A stretch of DNA of 64,000 nt from Burkholderiaceae bacterium (GCA_024235955.1 JACKLJ010000001.1:1163501-1227500), one strand, 5' to 3'. Shown: positions 35,944 through 48,916, counted from the first letter of the stretch. Program-made: numbers and translations. The notes: generated by a model from the sequence alone, not told the origin.

Positions 35944-37404
35944 CTAGCCCTGGCGGAAGGGCGAGCGTTCGGCCAGGTGCTCCAGGTAGCCTTCCACGCC
36001 TTCGCCTTCAGCCGCCAGAAAACGCTCCACGGCATCGGCGAAGGCCGGGTGCGCGAGCCAGTGGGCGCTTTCGGTCTTCACCGGCATCAGGGCGCGCGCC
36101 ATCTTGTGCTCGCCCTGCGCGCCGCCCTCGAAGCGCGCCACGCCGTGGCGGATGCACCAGTCGATCGGCTGGTAGTAGCAGGCCTCGAAATGCAGCCGGT
36201 CGACCCGCGCCAGCGCGCCCCAGTAGCGGCCGTAGGCGACCAGGGGTTCAGAGTGTTTCGGGCCTGCAGCCCTTGCCGGATCGCCGGAGACAGCTATCAA
36301 ACTGGCAGCAATCGGCGTGCCTTCATGCTCGGCGATGAACATCACCCAGTGCTCCGGCATGGCGCGCGCCATGGCGGCGAAGAAGGCCGGCTTCAGGTAC
36401 GGCGGGTTGCCGTGCTCGAGGTAGGTGCGCTCGTAGCAGCGGTAGAAGAAGGCCCAGTCCTCGGCCGAGATGTCCGCACCCTGCGCCACGCGGAAGCGCA
36501 CCCCGGCCTCGGCCACGCGGCGGCGTTCCTGGCGGATCTTCTTGCGCTTGTCCTGGCTGAGCGAGGCGAGGAAGTCGTCGAAGCTGGCAAAGCGTCGCGA
36601 ACCGTCAGGTTCATGGCCGGCAAGATCGCCAGCCGCGGGGCCGCCCCAAGGCGGGCGGGCCCCCGACCCCGGCATGTCCGGGGGCCCTTCCCCGGTTCGG
36701 GGCAGCGCAGCAGGCGAAGCCGCGGAGCGTGGGGGGACAAGATCGCCCGCCGCCGGGCCGTCCCAAGGCGGGCGGGCCCCCTCGGGGGGCAGCGCAGCAG
36801 GCGAAGCCGCGGAGCGTGGGGGGGCAAGATTTTTCCAGTGGAATTGCACCTGACCCCGGCGCATCAGGCCGGCGGCGTCGCAGGCGGCCAGGTCGGCCGC
36901 GTCGCCGAACAGCAGGTGCAGCGACGAGAGCTGGTGCTCGCGGCACCAGCCCAGCACCGCCTGCAGCAGCGCCGTGCGCGCCGCTGCATCGCGCGCCAGC
37001 AGGCGCGAACCGGGCACGGGCGTGAAGGGCACGGCGATCAGCGCCTTGGGGTAGTAGGCCAGGCCATGCTCCTGATAGGCGCGCGCCCAGGCCCAGTCGA
37101 ACACGTACTCGCCGTAGGAATGGCTCTTGACGTACAGCGGGCAGGCGGCGGCCAGCTCGTCGCCGTCCCACAGGCACGCGAAGCGCGGCGCCCAGCCCGT
37201 CTTGGCCACGGCGCTGCCGCTGGCGTGCAGTGCGGCCAGGTAGGCGTGGCGCATGAAAGGCGTGGGCTCGGCCTGTTGCGCCAGCAGGGCGTCCCAGGTG
37301 GCGGCGGGCACGTCGGCGGGCTGGGCGTCGGTCTGCACGCGCCAGCGGCCTGCGCCGGGCCGCGGGGCGCGGGTAACATGCTCGTCCGGATGTTGTTGGG
37401 GCAC
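35944..37404 (-). CDS. GNAT-fold (DUF482/FemAB-like) N-acyltransferase with in-frame repeat insertions
   Basis: A 486-residue protein related to DUF482/peptidogalycan-biosynthesis proteins, usually about 380-400 residues. Recognisable parts are the N-terminal TPFMRHAYLAALHASGSAV, the SQDKRKKIRQERRRV helix and the C-terminal HFEACYYQPIDWCIRHG and GAQGEHKMARALMPV segments. Residues about 193-262 are two tandem Pro/Ala-rich repeats (PPRSAASPAALP) with no family counterpart. A second insert of about 17 residues (VSGDPARAAGPKHSEP) is a family A repeat. The start is GTG 37404, near nadE on the other strand; it is uncertain. The enzymatic role is unknown. Confidence 0.75.
   Translation of the reverse strand: MPQQHPDEHVTRAPRPGAGRWRVQTDAQPADVPAATWDALLAQQAEPTPFMRHAYLAALHASGSAVAKTGWAPRFACLWDGDELAAACPLYVKSHSYGEYVFDWAWARAYQEHGLAYYPKALIAVPFTPVPGSRLLARDAAARTALLQAVLGWCREHQLSSLHLLFGDAADLAACDAAGLMRRGQVQFHWKNLAPPRSAASPAALPPEGARPPWDGPAAGDLVPPRSAASPAALPRTGEGPPDMPGSGARPPWGGPAAGDLAGHEPDGSRRFASFDDFLASLSQDKRKKIRQERRRVAEAGVRFRVAQGADISAEDWAFFYRCYERTYLEHGNPPYLKPAFFAAMARAMPEHWVMFIAEHEGTPIAASLIAVSGDPARAAGPKHSEPLVAYGRYWGALARVDRLHFEACYYQPIDWCIRHGVARFEGGAQGEHKMARALMPVKTESAHWLAHPAFADAVERFLAAEGEGVEGYLEHLAERSPFRQG
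36246..36310 (-). repeat. Dispersed repeat family A, copy 13 (inside GNAT coding sequence)
   Basis: The stretch TTTCGGGCCTGCAGCCCTTG followed by ATCGCCGGAGACAGCTATCA and AACTGGCAGC matches the reverse family A consensus. On the minus strand it is translated in frame and separates IAASLIA from YGRYWG, which are contiguous in ordinary family members. Confidence 0.7.
36621..36824 (-). repeat. Family E tandem repeat, two in-frame units inside the GNAT gene
   Basis: Unit 1 (36621-36737, 117 bp) and unit 2 (36738-36824, 87 bp) both start CAAGATCGCC and share CCCAAGGCGGGCGGGCCCCC and GCGAAGCCGCGGAGCGTGG. Unit 1 has a 30-bp extra segment with its own small hairpin (GGCATGTCCGGGGGCC). Both lengths are multiples of three (39 and 29 codons), so the reading frame of the host gene is kept. 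Confidence 0.85.
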
Positions 37405-37415
37405 GGTGAAGTGTG

Positions 37416-39080
<1,665 letters not shown>

Positions 39081-39142
39081 CCGGGCTTCCGGCATCGATC
39101 CGGTATGCTAGGGGTCAGACGAATCGACCAGGAGCGAGCGCC

Positions 39143-39481
39143 ATGAAACAGATCACCGCCGTCATCAAGCCCTTCAAGCTGGAAGAGGTGCGCGAGGCGC
39201 TGGCCGAACAGGGCGTCACCGGGCTCACGGTGGTCGAGGTCAAGGGCTTCGGGCGCCAGAAGGGCCACACCGAGCTCTACCGCGGCGCCGAGTACGTGGT
39301 CGACTTCCTGCCCAAGGTGAAGATCGAGGTGGTGGTGGCCGACGGCGACGTGGAGCGCTGCGTGGAAGCCATCGTCAAGGCCGCGCGTACCGGCAAGATC
39401 GGTGACGGCAAGATCTTCGTCACCGCCGTCGAGCGCGTGGTGCGCATCCGCACGGGCGAAGAGGGCGACTCTGCGGTTTAA
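39143..39481 (+). CDS. glnB: PII nitrogen regulatory protein
   Basis: The 112-residue PII protein signals 2-oxoglutarate and ATP/ADP levels to glutamine synthetase control and ammonium transport. The T-loop has the uridylylation Tyr in YRGAEYVVDFLPK, and the family signatures (GFGRQKGHTELYRG, ARTGKIGDGKIFV) are intact. The nadE neighbourhood supports glnB rather than an amtB-linked glnK. GGAG occurs at about 39131 upstream of ATG 39143. Confidence 0.95.
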   Translation: MKQITAVIKPFKLEEVREALAEQGVTGLTVVEVKGFGRQKGHTELYRGAEYVVDFLPKVKIEVVVADGDVERCVEAIVKAARTGKIGDGKIFVTAVERVVRIRTGEEGDSAV

Positions 39482-39483
39482 GG

Positions 39484-39607
39484 GGGCCCACCCCCTGAGG
39501 CGCTGACGCGCCTTCACCCCCCTCTTGCTGCGCGAGGGGGACGAGGGCAGAGGCCGGTGCAAGGCCGGCTTTGGCGTCTGCCCGCCTGGCCTGCTCCGCG
39601 GCCGTCG
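39484..39607 (+). repeat. Repeat family C, copy 2
   Basis: It begins GCCCACCCCCTGAGGCGCTG, includes ACCCCCCTCTTGCTGCGCGA and GGGGGACG (a hairpin), and ends GCCTGGCCTGCTCCGCGGCC. The segment order equals copy 1 at 11491. It starts directly after the PII stop codon and may terminate transcription. With the family A copy it accounts for most of the 431-bp gap up to 39912; nothing else is recognisable there. Confidence 0.7.
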
Positions 39608-39695
39608 GAATTGAGGATCGACTGTCGAACCTGGCGCTGGCTGAAAATCCGTTGCCGCCCTGCGTCTCGGATCAGGCCCAGCGGCGCGTGTGGGG

Positions 39696-39755
39696 ATGCT
39701 ATTCATCAAATAGCTGCCTGCGGCCGTCTGGTAAGGGCTGAAGCCATTTTTCATG
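39696..39755 (+). repeat. Dispersed repeat family A, copy 14
   Basis: A forward copy (CAAATAGCTGCCTGCGGCCG, then TAAGGGCTGAAGCCATTTTT). Confidence 0.85.
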
Positions 39756-39912
39756 TTGTAGAGAGCGATGAGGCGATGAGGATGCTCCGCCGCCTCGTCG
39801 CGCGGGTGACATGCATGGCAAGGGGCAAGTGAGCGCATGCGCCGGCGTCGCGCTAGCATCTGCGCAAAACCCCCAGCGGTGCCCAGACGCCGCCCGACAA
39901 GGAGACAAGACC

Positions 39913-41610
39913 GTGCGCCCCCACCACGCCTTCTGGCCCAAGCGCCTGCCCTATGCCATCACGCCGCCGGCCACGTCGCTGGCGCTGAACCTCGAGGTCA
40001 GCGCGCAGCGCTACCCGGACAAGCCGGCCATCGTCTATTTTGGCCGCGTGCTCAGCTACGCGCAGCTGCGCCAGCAGGTTGACCGGCTGGCGAGTTTTTT
40101 GCAGTCGCTCGGCGTGGGCCAGGGCGACCGCGTGTTGCTGGACATGCAGAACACGCCGCAGCTGGTGGTGGCGCACTTCGCCATCCTGCGCGCCAACGCG
40201 GTGGTGGTGCCGGTGAATCCCATGAACCGGGCCGAGGAGCTGAAGCACTACATCACCGACCCCGACGCCAGGGTCGCCATCACCACCGCCGACCTGGCCG
40301 GCGAACTGGCCGCCGCCAGCGACGCGCTGCCGGAAGGGCAACGGCTGGCGCACCTGATCGTGACCCAGTTCACCGACGCCTTCGACGGCAACGTGGAGGG
40401 CGACGACGCCCCACCCGAGCACTGGCGCGACTGGCTGCTCACCCACCACGCGCTGCCGGCGCTGGCCGGTGGTCAGGTGCATGCCTGGCACGACGCGTTG
40501 GGTTTCGACGGCCCGCTCGGCCCCATCACCGTCGGGCCGGAGGACCTGAGCGTGCTGCCCTACACCAGCGGCACCACCGGCCTGCCCAAGGGCTGCATGC
40601 ACACGCACGCCTCGATCATGCACAACGCCGTGGGTTCGGCCCTATGGGGCAACGGCACCAGCGAGACCATCGGCCTGTGCGTGGTACCGATGTTCCACAT
40701 CACCGGCATGGTGGGCGTGATGCATTCGGCCATCTACCTGGGTGCCACGCTGGTGCTCATGCCGCGCTGGGACCGCGAACTGGCCGGCCGCCTGATCTCG
40801 CGCTGGCAGGTCACCAACTGGACCAACATCCCCACCATGATCATCGACCTGCTGGCCAGCCCCAACTTCGCCAGCTTCGATCTCACCAGCCTGCGCGTGA
40901 TCGGCGGCGGCGGCGCGGCCATGCCGGCCGCCGTGGCCGAGCGGCTGGAGCAGCAATACGGGCTGAAGTACGCCGAGGGCTACGGGCTCACCGAAACCGC
41001 GGCGCCTTCGCACCACAACCCGCTCGACCGGCCCAAGCGGCAATGCCTGGGCATGCCCTTCATCAGCACCGACGCGCGCGTGGTCGACCCCGAAACGCTG
41101 CAGGAAGTGCCCCAGGGCGAGCAGGGCGAGATCGTGATTCACGGGCCGGAGGTGTTCCAGGGCTACTGGAAACGCCCCGAGGCCACGGCCGCGGCCTTCT
41201 TCGAGCTGGAAGGCAAGCGGTTCTTCCGCACCGGCGACCTGGGCCGCATGGACGAGGAGGGCTACTTCTTCATCACCGACCGGCTCAAGCGCATGATCAA
41301 CGCCTCGGGCTTCAAGGTCTGGCCGGCCGAGGTGGAGGCCCTGATGTTCAAGCACCCGGCGATCCAGGAGGCCTGCGTGATCTCCACCGCCGATGCCTAC
41401 CGCGGCGAATCGGTGAAGGCGGTGGTGGTGCTCAAGCCCGCCGAGCGCGGCCACGTGAGCGAGCAGGACATCATCGCCTGGTGCCGCGACCACATGGCGG
41501 TCTACAAGGTGCCGCGCCAGATCGAGTTTGCCGAAGCCCTGCCCAAGAGCGGCAGCGGCAAGGTGATGTGGCGCATGCTGCAGGAAAAAGAGCGCGCCCC
41601 GCAGGTCTGA
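39913..41610 (+). CDS. Long-chain/medium-chain acyl-CoA synthetase (AMP-forming)
   Basis: The 565-residue adenylate-forming enzyme activates a carboxylic acid to its CoA ester. Visible motifs are the P-loop-like YTSGTTGLPKGC, the A5 motif YGLTETAAPS, A7/A8 (FRTGDLGRMDEEGYFFITDR), and the catalytic Lys in PKSGSGKVMWR. It resembles long-chain-fatty-acid-CoA ligases; chain length is not determinable. The start is GTG 39913, with AAGGAGA at 39899-39905. The gene stands alone; the following DUF3149 gene is convergent. Confidence 0.9.
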   Translation: MRPHHAFWPKRLPYAITPPATSLALNLEVSAQRYPDKPAIVYFGRVLSYAQLRQQVDRLASFLQSLGVGQGDRVLLDMQNTPQLVVAHFAILRANAVVVPVNPMNRAEELKHYITDPDARVAITTADLAGELAAASDALPEGQRLAHLIVTQFTDAFDGNVEGDDAPPEHWRDWLLTHHALPALAGGQVHAWHDALGFDGPLGPITVGPEDLSVLPYTSGTTGLPKGCMHTHASIMHNAVGSALWGNGTSETIGLCVVPMFHITGMVGVMHSAIYLGATLVLMPRWDRELAGRLISRWQVTNWTNIPTMIIDLLASPNFASFDLTSLRVIGGGGAAMPAAVAERLEQQYGLKYAEGYGLTETAAPSHHNPLDRPKRQCLGMPFISTDARVVDPETLQEVPQGEQGEIVIHGPEVFQGYWKRPEATAAAFFELEGKRFFRTGDLGRMDEEGYFFITDRLKRMINASGFKVWPAEVEALMFKHPAIQEACVISTADAYRGESVKAVVVLKPAERGHVSEQDIIAWCRDHMAVYKVPRQIEFAEALPKSGSGKVMWRMLQEKERAPQV

Positions 41611-41624
41611 CGCGGGGCCAGGCG

Positions 41625-41673
41625 CGCCTGACAGACATCAGGCGCTACCGCAGTGCCCTCGGAGGGCGCTGCG
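41625..41673. terminator. Double hairpin between convergent genes
   Basis: CGCCTGA (41625-41631) pairs with TCAGGCG (41638-41644). Next to it CGCAGTGCCCTC (41649-41660) pairs with GAGGGCGCTGCG (41662-41673, one mismatch). There is no strong T-run, but position between stop codons suggests transcription termination or mRNA end protection. Confidence 0.5.
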
Positions 41674-41697
41674 ACCTGATTGCCGGCGCTGGCTGTC

Positions 41698-41835
41698 TTA
41701 TTCGCTGCCGGGCTTCTGATCCATCTTGCGCAGGAAGAAGCGCAGGTACCACCAAGCCATGCCCAGCATGAAGACGATCACGGCCAAGCTGAGCGCGCCG
41801 TAGTCGGTGAAGAACAGATCCTTGAAGAGTTTCAT
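41698..41835 (-). CDS. DUF3149 small membrane protein
   Basis: A 45-residue single-helix protein: MKLFKDLFFTDYGALSLAVI, a hydrophobic helix through WWYLRFF, then a basic tail RKMDQKPGSE. This matches DUF3149, a family of short membrane proteins of unknown function in beta-proteobacteria. AAGGAATCC precedes the ATG at 41835 on the minus strand. About 110 bp upstream lies one of the three shared ArsR-type sites, so it may belong to the same regulon as the YeeE and RND operons. Confidence 0.75.
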   Translation of the reverse strand: MKLFKDLFFTDYGALSLAVIVFMLGMAWWYLRFFLRKMDQKPGSE

Positions 41836-41941
41836 GATGGATTCCTTGCTCCCGTGCGAGGTCATGGATCGCTGTTGCCATGATGCGCTGACGGCCTGGA
41901 GACAGCTTGATCCAGCGCAAAGGGAGGGCTGACCAGATGCT

Positions 41942-41961
41942 ATTTGCGCAATAACGCAACA
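41942..41961 (-). promoter_or_regulatory. ArsR-type operator-like site upstream of DUF3149
   Basis: ATTTGC-GCAATAAC-GCAACA matches the 20-bp pattern found at 44429-44448 in both outer hexamers (one full, one 4/6) with identical N8 spacing. No promoter boxes fit well around it, so its activity is less certain than at the other two sites. The 248-bp gap (41836-42083) otherwise contains only a family A copy. Confidence 0.45.
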
Positions 41962-41983
41962 ATGAGCGGCAGGCTGCCCGTGC

Positions 41984-42048
41984 TCATTGCAAGCCAAACC
42001 ACCTTCCAGGCCTTTCGTGGCGGGCGCAGGCAGCTATCGAAAAGTCAG
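41984..42048 (-). repeat. Dispersed repeat family A, copy 15
   Basis: A reverse copy (CCACCTTCCAGGCCTTTCGT, then GGCGGGCGCAGGCAGCTATC). Confidence 0.85.
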
Positions 42049-42083
42049 TTGACCGGCTTGCGGTGCGCGACGTGCGGAGCGCC

Positions 42084-42713
42084 TCAGCCGCTCTTGCGCA
42101 GGTACAGCCGGTCGGACCAGGTGGCCAGCCAGTGCGGCTTGAAGGCCACGGCGATGGCGGCCATCATGCCGGTCATGAAGCCGTCGCCCCAGGCCATCAG
42201 CCAGCGGCCGACCAGCGCCAGGCCCGGGTCGATGGCGGCCAGCAGCTGATGCCCCGACCACTGCGCCAACAGCCCGGCGGCGAACATGCTGGCCACCGTG
42301 CCCAGGAAGGCGCGGCCCAGGATGTAGACGAACATGTTGGGGCCGATCCAGCGCCGCAGCGCCGCGCCGATCAGGGTGGCAAAGCTGGCGGGCAGCACGC
42401 CCATCCAGAACGCCAGGTCGACCTGCGCCGACCACGGCAGCGAGGCCAGCCATCCGGCCGCCAACGCCACCAGGCACAGCACCGGCACCGCCAGCGGCCA
42501 GCCCAGCACCAGCGTGATCAGGCAGGCACCGGAGAGCTGCAGCTGCAGCGGCATGTGGTGCAGCCAGGGCATCGCCCACAGCCACGGCGTGATCACCAGC
42601 GCGGCCAGCAGGGGCGAGACCAGGCCGGTCTGCTGCAGCAGGCGCCAGGGCTGCATGGCCAGCGCCGCCAGCAAGGCCAGCGCCAGCAGCAGCAGGGTGG
42701 CTGATTCGTCCAT
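42084..42713 (-). CDS. ECF-type/CbiM-like transporter permease
   Basis: A 209-residue hydrophobic protein with about six helices. The segments NMFVYILGRAFLGTV and GDGFMTGMMAAIAVAFKPHW resemble a group annotated as energy-coupling-factor ABC transporter permease (CbiM-like, metal or vitamin uptake). No ATPase or substrate-binding partner is adjacent, so either it acts with distant partners or the family assignment is broad. The start at 42713 gives a short acidic N-tail before the first helix. Confidence 0.65.
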   Translation of the reverse strand: MDESATLLLLALALLAALAMQPWRLLQQTGLVSPLLAALVITPWLWAMPWLHHMPLQLQLSGACLITLVLGWPLAVPVLCLVALAAGWLASLPWSAQVDLAFWMGVLPASFATLIGAALRRWIGPNMFVYILGRAFLGTVASMFAAGLLAQWSGHQLLAAIDPGLALVGRWLMAWGDGFMTGMMAAIAVAFKPHWLATWSDRLYLRKSG

Positions 42714-42755
42714 CAGACCGATTGCATCACAGCGGCGGCAAGTCTGCCGCGGGGG

Positions 42756-43259
42756 TCAGGCAGCCTGCGTTTCGGTAGCCGTCTCGGCCGGGCTGCATTC
42801 GGAGCCGCCGCAGCCGTGGATGGGCTCGGCCGGCAGCAGCTCAGGCCGGGCGATGGTGCCGGTGGCCGGGTCGTAGCCGACCCTGCTCAGGTGGGTGGCC
42901 AGGGCGGTGTCCATGGTTTCGGCGTGCTGCGCGAACCAGGTGGCGAGCTCGCGCGTCATCTGGCGGATGGGCGCCAGTTCGCCGCGCTCGCCCATCGCCA
43001 GGCCTTCGCGCAGCACTTCCAGCACCATGTGGTGGTGGGTGGTGTGGCAGTTGCTGGCAAAGAAGCGCGTCTCGCGCATGTAACGGTCTTCGGCGCCGAA
43101 GTGCGCTGCCGTGTGATCCACCAGCCGGCGCCACAGCGGTAGCACCTGCGCGTCGGATGCCGCCTCCACCTCGGCCAGCAGCGCCACGAATTCCTGATGC
43201 ACCGCGTCCATTGCGGCGACACCCAGTTCAAGCTCTTCGGACCAATTCAGCGTGGCCAT
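42756..43259 (-). CDS. Bacteriohemerythrin-like protein
   Basis: A 167-residue protein with the four-helix hemerythrin pattern: W5 region SEELELGVAAMDAVHQEF, LVDHTAAHFGAEDRYM, CHTTHHHMVLEVL and WFAQHAETMDTALATHL, which supply the His/Glu/Asp ligands of a diiron O2-binding site. A tail ending GCGGSECSPAE has two extra Cys. Hemerythrins bind oxygen for storage, delivery or sensing. The start could be ATG 43259 or 43265; AAGGAATG favours 43259. It is divergent from a uspA gene with an FNR-like site between them. Confidence 0.85.
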   Translation of the reverse strand: MATLNWSEELELGVAAMDAVHQEFVALLAEVEAASDAQVLPLWRRLVDHTAAHFGAEDRYMRETRFFASNCHTTHHHMVLEVLREGLAMGERGELAPIRQMTRELATWFAQHAETMDTALATHLSRVGYDPATGTIARPELLPAEPIHGCGGSECSPAETATETQAA

Positions 43260-43322
43260 GCTCATTCCTTCCCGCTCGGGTACCAATCTGGGCGAGGGTA
43301 GGGTGCGCGGGCCGCTGCCGCC

Positions 43323-43336
43323 TTGACGCAGGTCAG
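43323..43336. promoter_or_regulatory. FNR/Anr-type box between hemerythrin and uspA
   Basis: TTGAC-GCAG-GTCAG is a near-perfect match to the FNR-family dyad TTGAY-N4-RTCAA. It sits in the 179-bp divergent gap, 64 bp from the hemerythrin start and 103 bp from the uspA start. Oxygen-linked control is expected from the site type; which gene is controlled is not clear. Confidence 0.6.
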
Positions 43337-43438
43337 GGTTGGCGCACGAGGCCGAGGCCTGCGCCATTCCCTTGCGGGCGCCCAGGGGGCACAATGAAGA
43401 CAAATACTTTCGTAGTCCGCTGAAAGGAGATGCACGCG

Positions 43439-43900
43439 ATGTTCCAGAAGATTCTCGTCCCCATCGACGGCTCGCCCACCGCCTTGCTGGCCATCGACCG
43501 GGCCATCGCCATTGCCAAGGCGTTCGGCAGCAGCGTGACGGCGGTTTACGTGATCGATCCGTATCCCTTCACCGGCGTGGGCGCCGACTTTGCCTACGGC
43601 CAGGACCAGTACCTGAGTGCCGCCACGGCCGAGGCCAACACCGCCATGGACGCCGCCAGGCAGCGCTTCGCCGCCGCTGGCGTGACGGCCGACACCCGCG
43701 TGGTGGAGTCGCACGCCATCTGGCGCGGCGTGATGGAAGCCGCCGAGAACGTGGGGGCCGATCTGATCGTGATGGGCTCCCATGGCCGCCGCGGGCTGGA
43801 AAAGCTGGTGCTGGGCAGCGTGACGCAGACCGTGCTGGCGCACAGCAGGATCAGTACCCTGGTGGTGCGCTCCAGCGACGAGCCGGCGGCCGCTTCCTGA
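43439..43900 (+). CDS. Universal stress protein (UspA family)
   Basis: The 153-residue protein opens with ILVPIDGSPTALLAIDRAI and ends with the ATP-binding G-2x-G-9x-G-S pattern in MGSHGRRGLEKLVLGSVTQT, so it is probably the nucleotide-binding class. AAAGGAG at 43423-43429 leaves nine bases to ATG 43439, which is preferred over ATG 43430. Such proteins help survival under starvation, oxygen limitation or redox stress. The adjacent FNR-type box and hemerythrin gene support a low-oxygen role. Confidence 0.9.
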   Translation: MFQKILVPIDGSPTALLAIDRAIAIAKAFGSSVTAVYVIDPYPFTGVGADFAYGQDQYLSAATAEANTAMDAARQRFAAAGVTADTRVVESHAIWRGVMEAAENVGADLIVMGSHGRRGLEKLVLGSVTQTVLAHSRISTLVVRSSDEPAAAS

Positions 43901-43958
43901 ATGATTTTCGGCTCCGGCCTTTATCTGGCGGGCGCAGGTAGCTCTCGAAATGAGAGCG
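43900..43958 (-). repeat. Dispersed repeat family A, copy 16
   Basis: A reverse copy (TTTTCGGCTCCGGCCTTTAT, then GGCGGGCGCAGGTAGCTCTC), directly after the uspA stop. Confidence 0.8.
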
Positions 43959-43980
43959 TCTCAGGGGTGGGTGCAAGCTT

Positions 43981-44349
43981 TCAGCGGCTACCGGCCTTCC
44001 CGCTGCGGGGCTCGACGAAGGCGGCGCGCTCGGTCAGCGCCTGGTCGTAGCGGCGGGCGATGCTGCCGCACACCAGTTCGCACAGGGCGTGGACGGTGGG
44101 GTCGGCGATGCGGTAGTAGACGCTGTTGCCCCGGCTTTCGCGGGTGATGAGACCGTGCTGCGCCATCTGGGCCAGGTGCCGCGAGACGTTGGCGACGCTG
44201 GATTCGACTTCCTGGGCGATCTCGCCCACACTGAGTTCGCCCGTGCCGAGCACGTTCAGGATGCGCAGGCGGGTAGGTTCCGACAGCGTACGGAAATAGG
44301 TGGCCACGTGCTCCAGCGCAGCGGGCGGTAGTTGGTCCAGCGCGATCAC
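43981..44349 (-). CDS. ArsR-family repressor, probable sulfide/persulfide sensor
   Basis: A 122-residue winged-helix protein with the ArsR core LSEPTRLRILNVLGTGELSVGEIA, recognition helix SSVANVSRHLAQMAQHGLI and wing SRGNSVYYRIAD. The C-terminal helix has a Cys pair, ALCELVCGS, with no CVC metal site in the recognition region, which points to thiol/persulfide sensing of the BigR/SqrR kind rather than arsenite; this is inference. GTG 44349 has GGAG nine bases upstream; longer starts would run into the operator. It is divergent from the RND/SQR operon. Confidence 0.85.
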   Translation of the reverse strand: MIALDQLPPAALEHVATYFRTLSEPTRLRILNVLGTGELSVGEIAQEVESSVANVSRHLAQMAQHGLITRESRGNSVYYRIADPTVHALCELVCGSIARRYDQALTERAAFVEPRSGKAGSR

Positions 44350-44422
44350 GGTCAGGCACTCCGGCAGGGGTGGACAAGCGTTGAGTCTATCTTGCTTGCC
44401 GCCAGCGGTTGCGTTGACCCTA

Positions 44423-44451
44423 TTGCATATTTGCATGATTACGCAAATAAT
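44423..44451 (+). promoter_or_regulatory. Promoter and ArsR-type operator of the RND/SQR operon
   Basis: ATTTGC-ATGATTAC-GCAAAT (44429-44448) is a perfect outer dyad. It lies within and beside a possible promoter, -35 TTGCAT (44423-44428) and -10 AATAAT (44446-44451), 17 bp apart. Transcription would start close to the ATG at 44458, so the leader is very short. The operator lies 80 bp from the arsR start, so autoregulation is also possible. Confidence 0.6.
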
Positions 44452-44457
44452 ATACTC

Positions 44458-45564
44458 ATGAAACAGAAAAGCAAGCCCTTTTCCGCGAAGAGGCCCCATG
44501 GGGCAGCCGTGGCACGCCCGGCCCTAGTGCTGGCTGCATGCGCCCTGCTGGCTGGCCTGCCGGTGGCCGCCGGCGCGGCAGAACTGGCTTCGGTGACGGT
44601 CCAGCCGTCGTCCGTGGCCGTTCAGGCCAGCTACGACGGCAGGGTGGAAGCGGTGCGCCAGGCCCAGATCGCGGCCCAGGTGCCGGGTTCGGTGACGGAA
44701 CTGAACATCAAGGCCGGCGACCGCGTGCGCGCGGGCCAGGTGCTACTGCGCATCGACGCCCGCGCGGCCGAGCAGGGCGCGGCCGCCAGCGGCGCCCAGG
44801 TGGCGGCGGCACGCGCGCAGCTCGACGTGGCGGGCAAGGAGCTGGCCCGCAAGCGCCAGCTGTTCGACAAGCATTACATCAGCCAGGCCGCGCTCGACCA
44901 GGTGGAAGCCGGCTACCGCGCCGCGCAGGCGCAGGTGAACGCGCTGGCCGCCCAGGCCGGCGCCGCGCAGACGCAGTCGGGCTTTTACGTGGTCAAGGCG
45001 CCGTTCGACGGCGTGGTGTCCCAGCTCACGGTGGAGCGTGGCGACATGGCCATGCCCGGCCGCCCGCTGCTTGTCGTGTACGACCCGGCGCAGTTGCGCG
45101 TGAGCGCTGCCGTACCGGTCACCGCACTCACGGGCGGGGTCGAGGGTGCGCGGGTGGCGCTGGCCACGCAGGCGCAGCCCGTCACGCCCGCGCGCGTGCA
45201 GGTGCTGCCCACGGTGGATGCGGCGTCGCTCACGCAGGAGGTGCGTGCCGAACTGCCACAGGGCACCAGCGCTGCGCCCGGCCTGTTTGCCCGCCTGTTG
45301 CTGCCGGGTGCGCCGGTGGCTGCCGCGGCCGACGGCGCCAAACGCCTGTTCGTGCCAGGCACGGCCGTGGTGCGCCGCGCCGAGATGACCGGCCTGTACG
45401 TGCTCGATAAGGCAGGCGCCCCGCAACTGCGCCAGGTGCGCCTGGGCCCGGTGGCCGGCGATCAGGTGGAGATCCTGAGCGGGCTCGATGCCGGCGACCG
45501 CGTGGCGACCGATCCGCAGGCGGCCACGCGCGTGGTCACCCAGCCCGCGGCGGCAGCCAAGTAA
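44458..45564 (+). CDS. RND efflux periplasmic adaptor (HlyD/MFP family)
   Basis: A 368-residue membrane-fusion protein with an N-terminal signal (LVLAACALLAGLPVAAGAAE). The lipoyl half-motif is YDGRVEAVRQAQIAAQVPGSV with its partner VKAPFDGVVSQLTVERGDMA, separated by an alpha-helical hairpin (about residues 95-165). It links the inner-membrane pump to the outer-membrane channel. It is first in an operon with the pump gene 13 bp downstream. The ATG at 44458 is the only sensible start because the operator ends a few bases earlier. Confidence 0.92.
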   Translation: MKQKSKPFSAKRPHGAAVARPALVLAACALLAGLPVAAGAAELASVTVQPSSVAVQASYDGRVEAVRQAQIAAQVPGSVTELNIKAGDRVRAGQVLLRIDARAAEQGAAASGAQVAAARAQLDVAGKELARKRQLFDKHYISQAALDQVEAGYRAAQAQVNALAAQAGAAQTQSGFYVVKAPFDGVVSQLTVERGDMAMPGRPLLVVYDPAQLRVSAAVPVTALTGGVEGARVALATQAQPVTPARVQVLPTVDAASLTQEVRAELPQGTSAAPGLFARLLLPGAPVAAAADGAKRLFVPGTAVVRRAEMTGLYVLDKAGAPQLRQVRLGPVAGDQVEILSGLDAGDRVATDPQAATRVVTQPAAAAK

Positions 45565-45577
45565 GAGGCGAGCCGGC

Positions 45578-48916
<3,339 letters not shown>

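Noticed and set aside
43981..44499. Longer ArsR start near 44499
   Set aside because: The extra N-terminus would be encoded by the divergent operator and promoter; GTG 44349 has a good ribosome site and matches family length.
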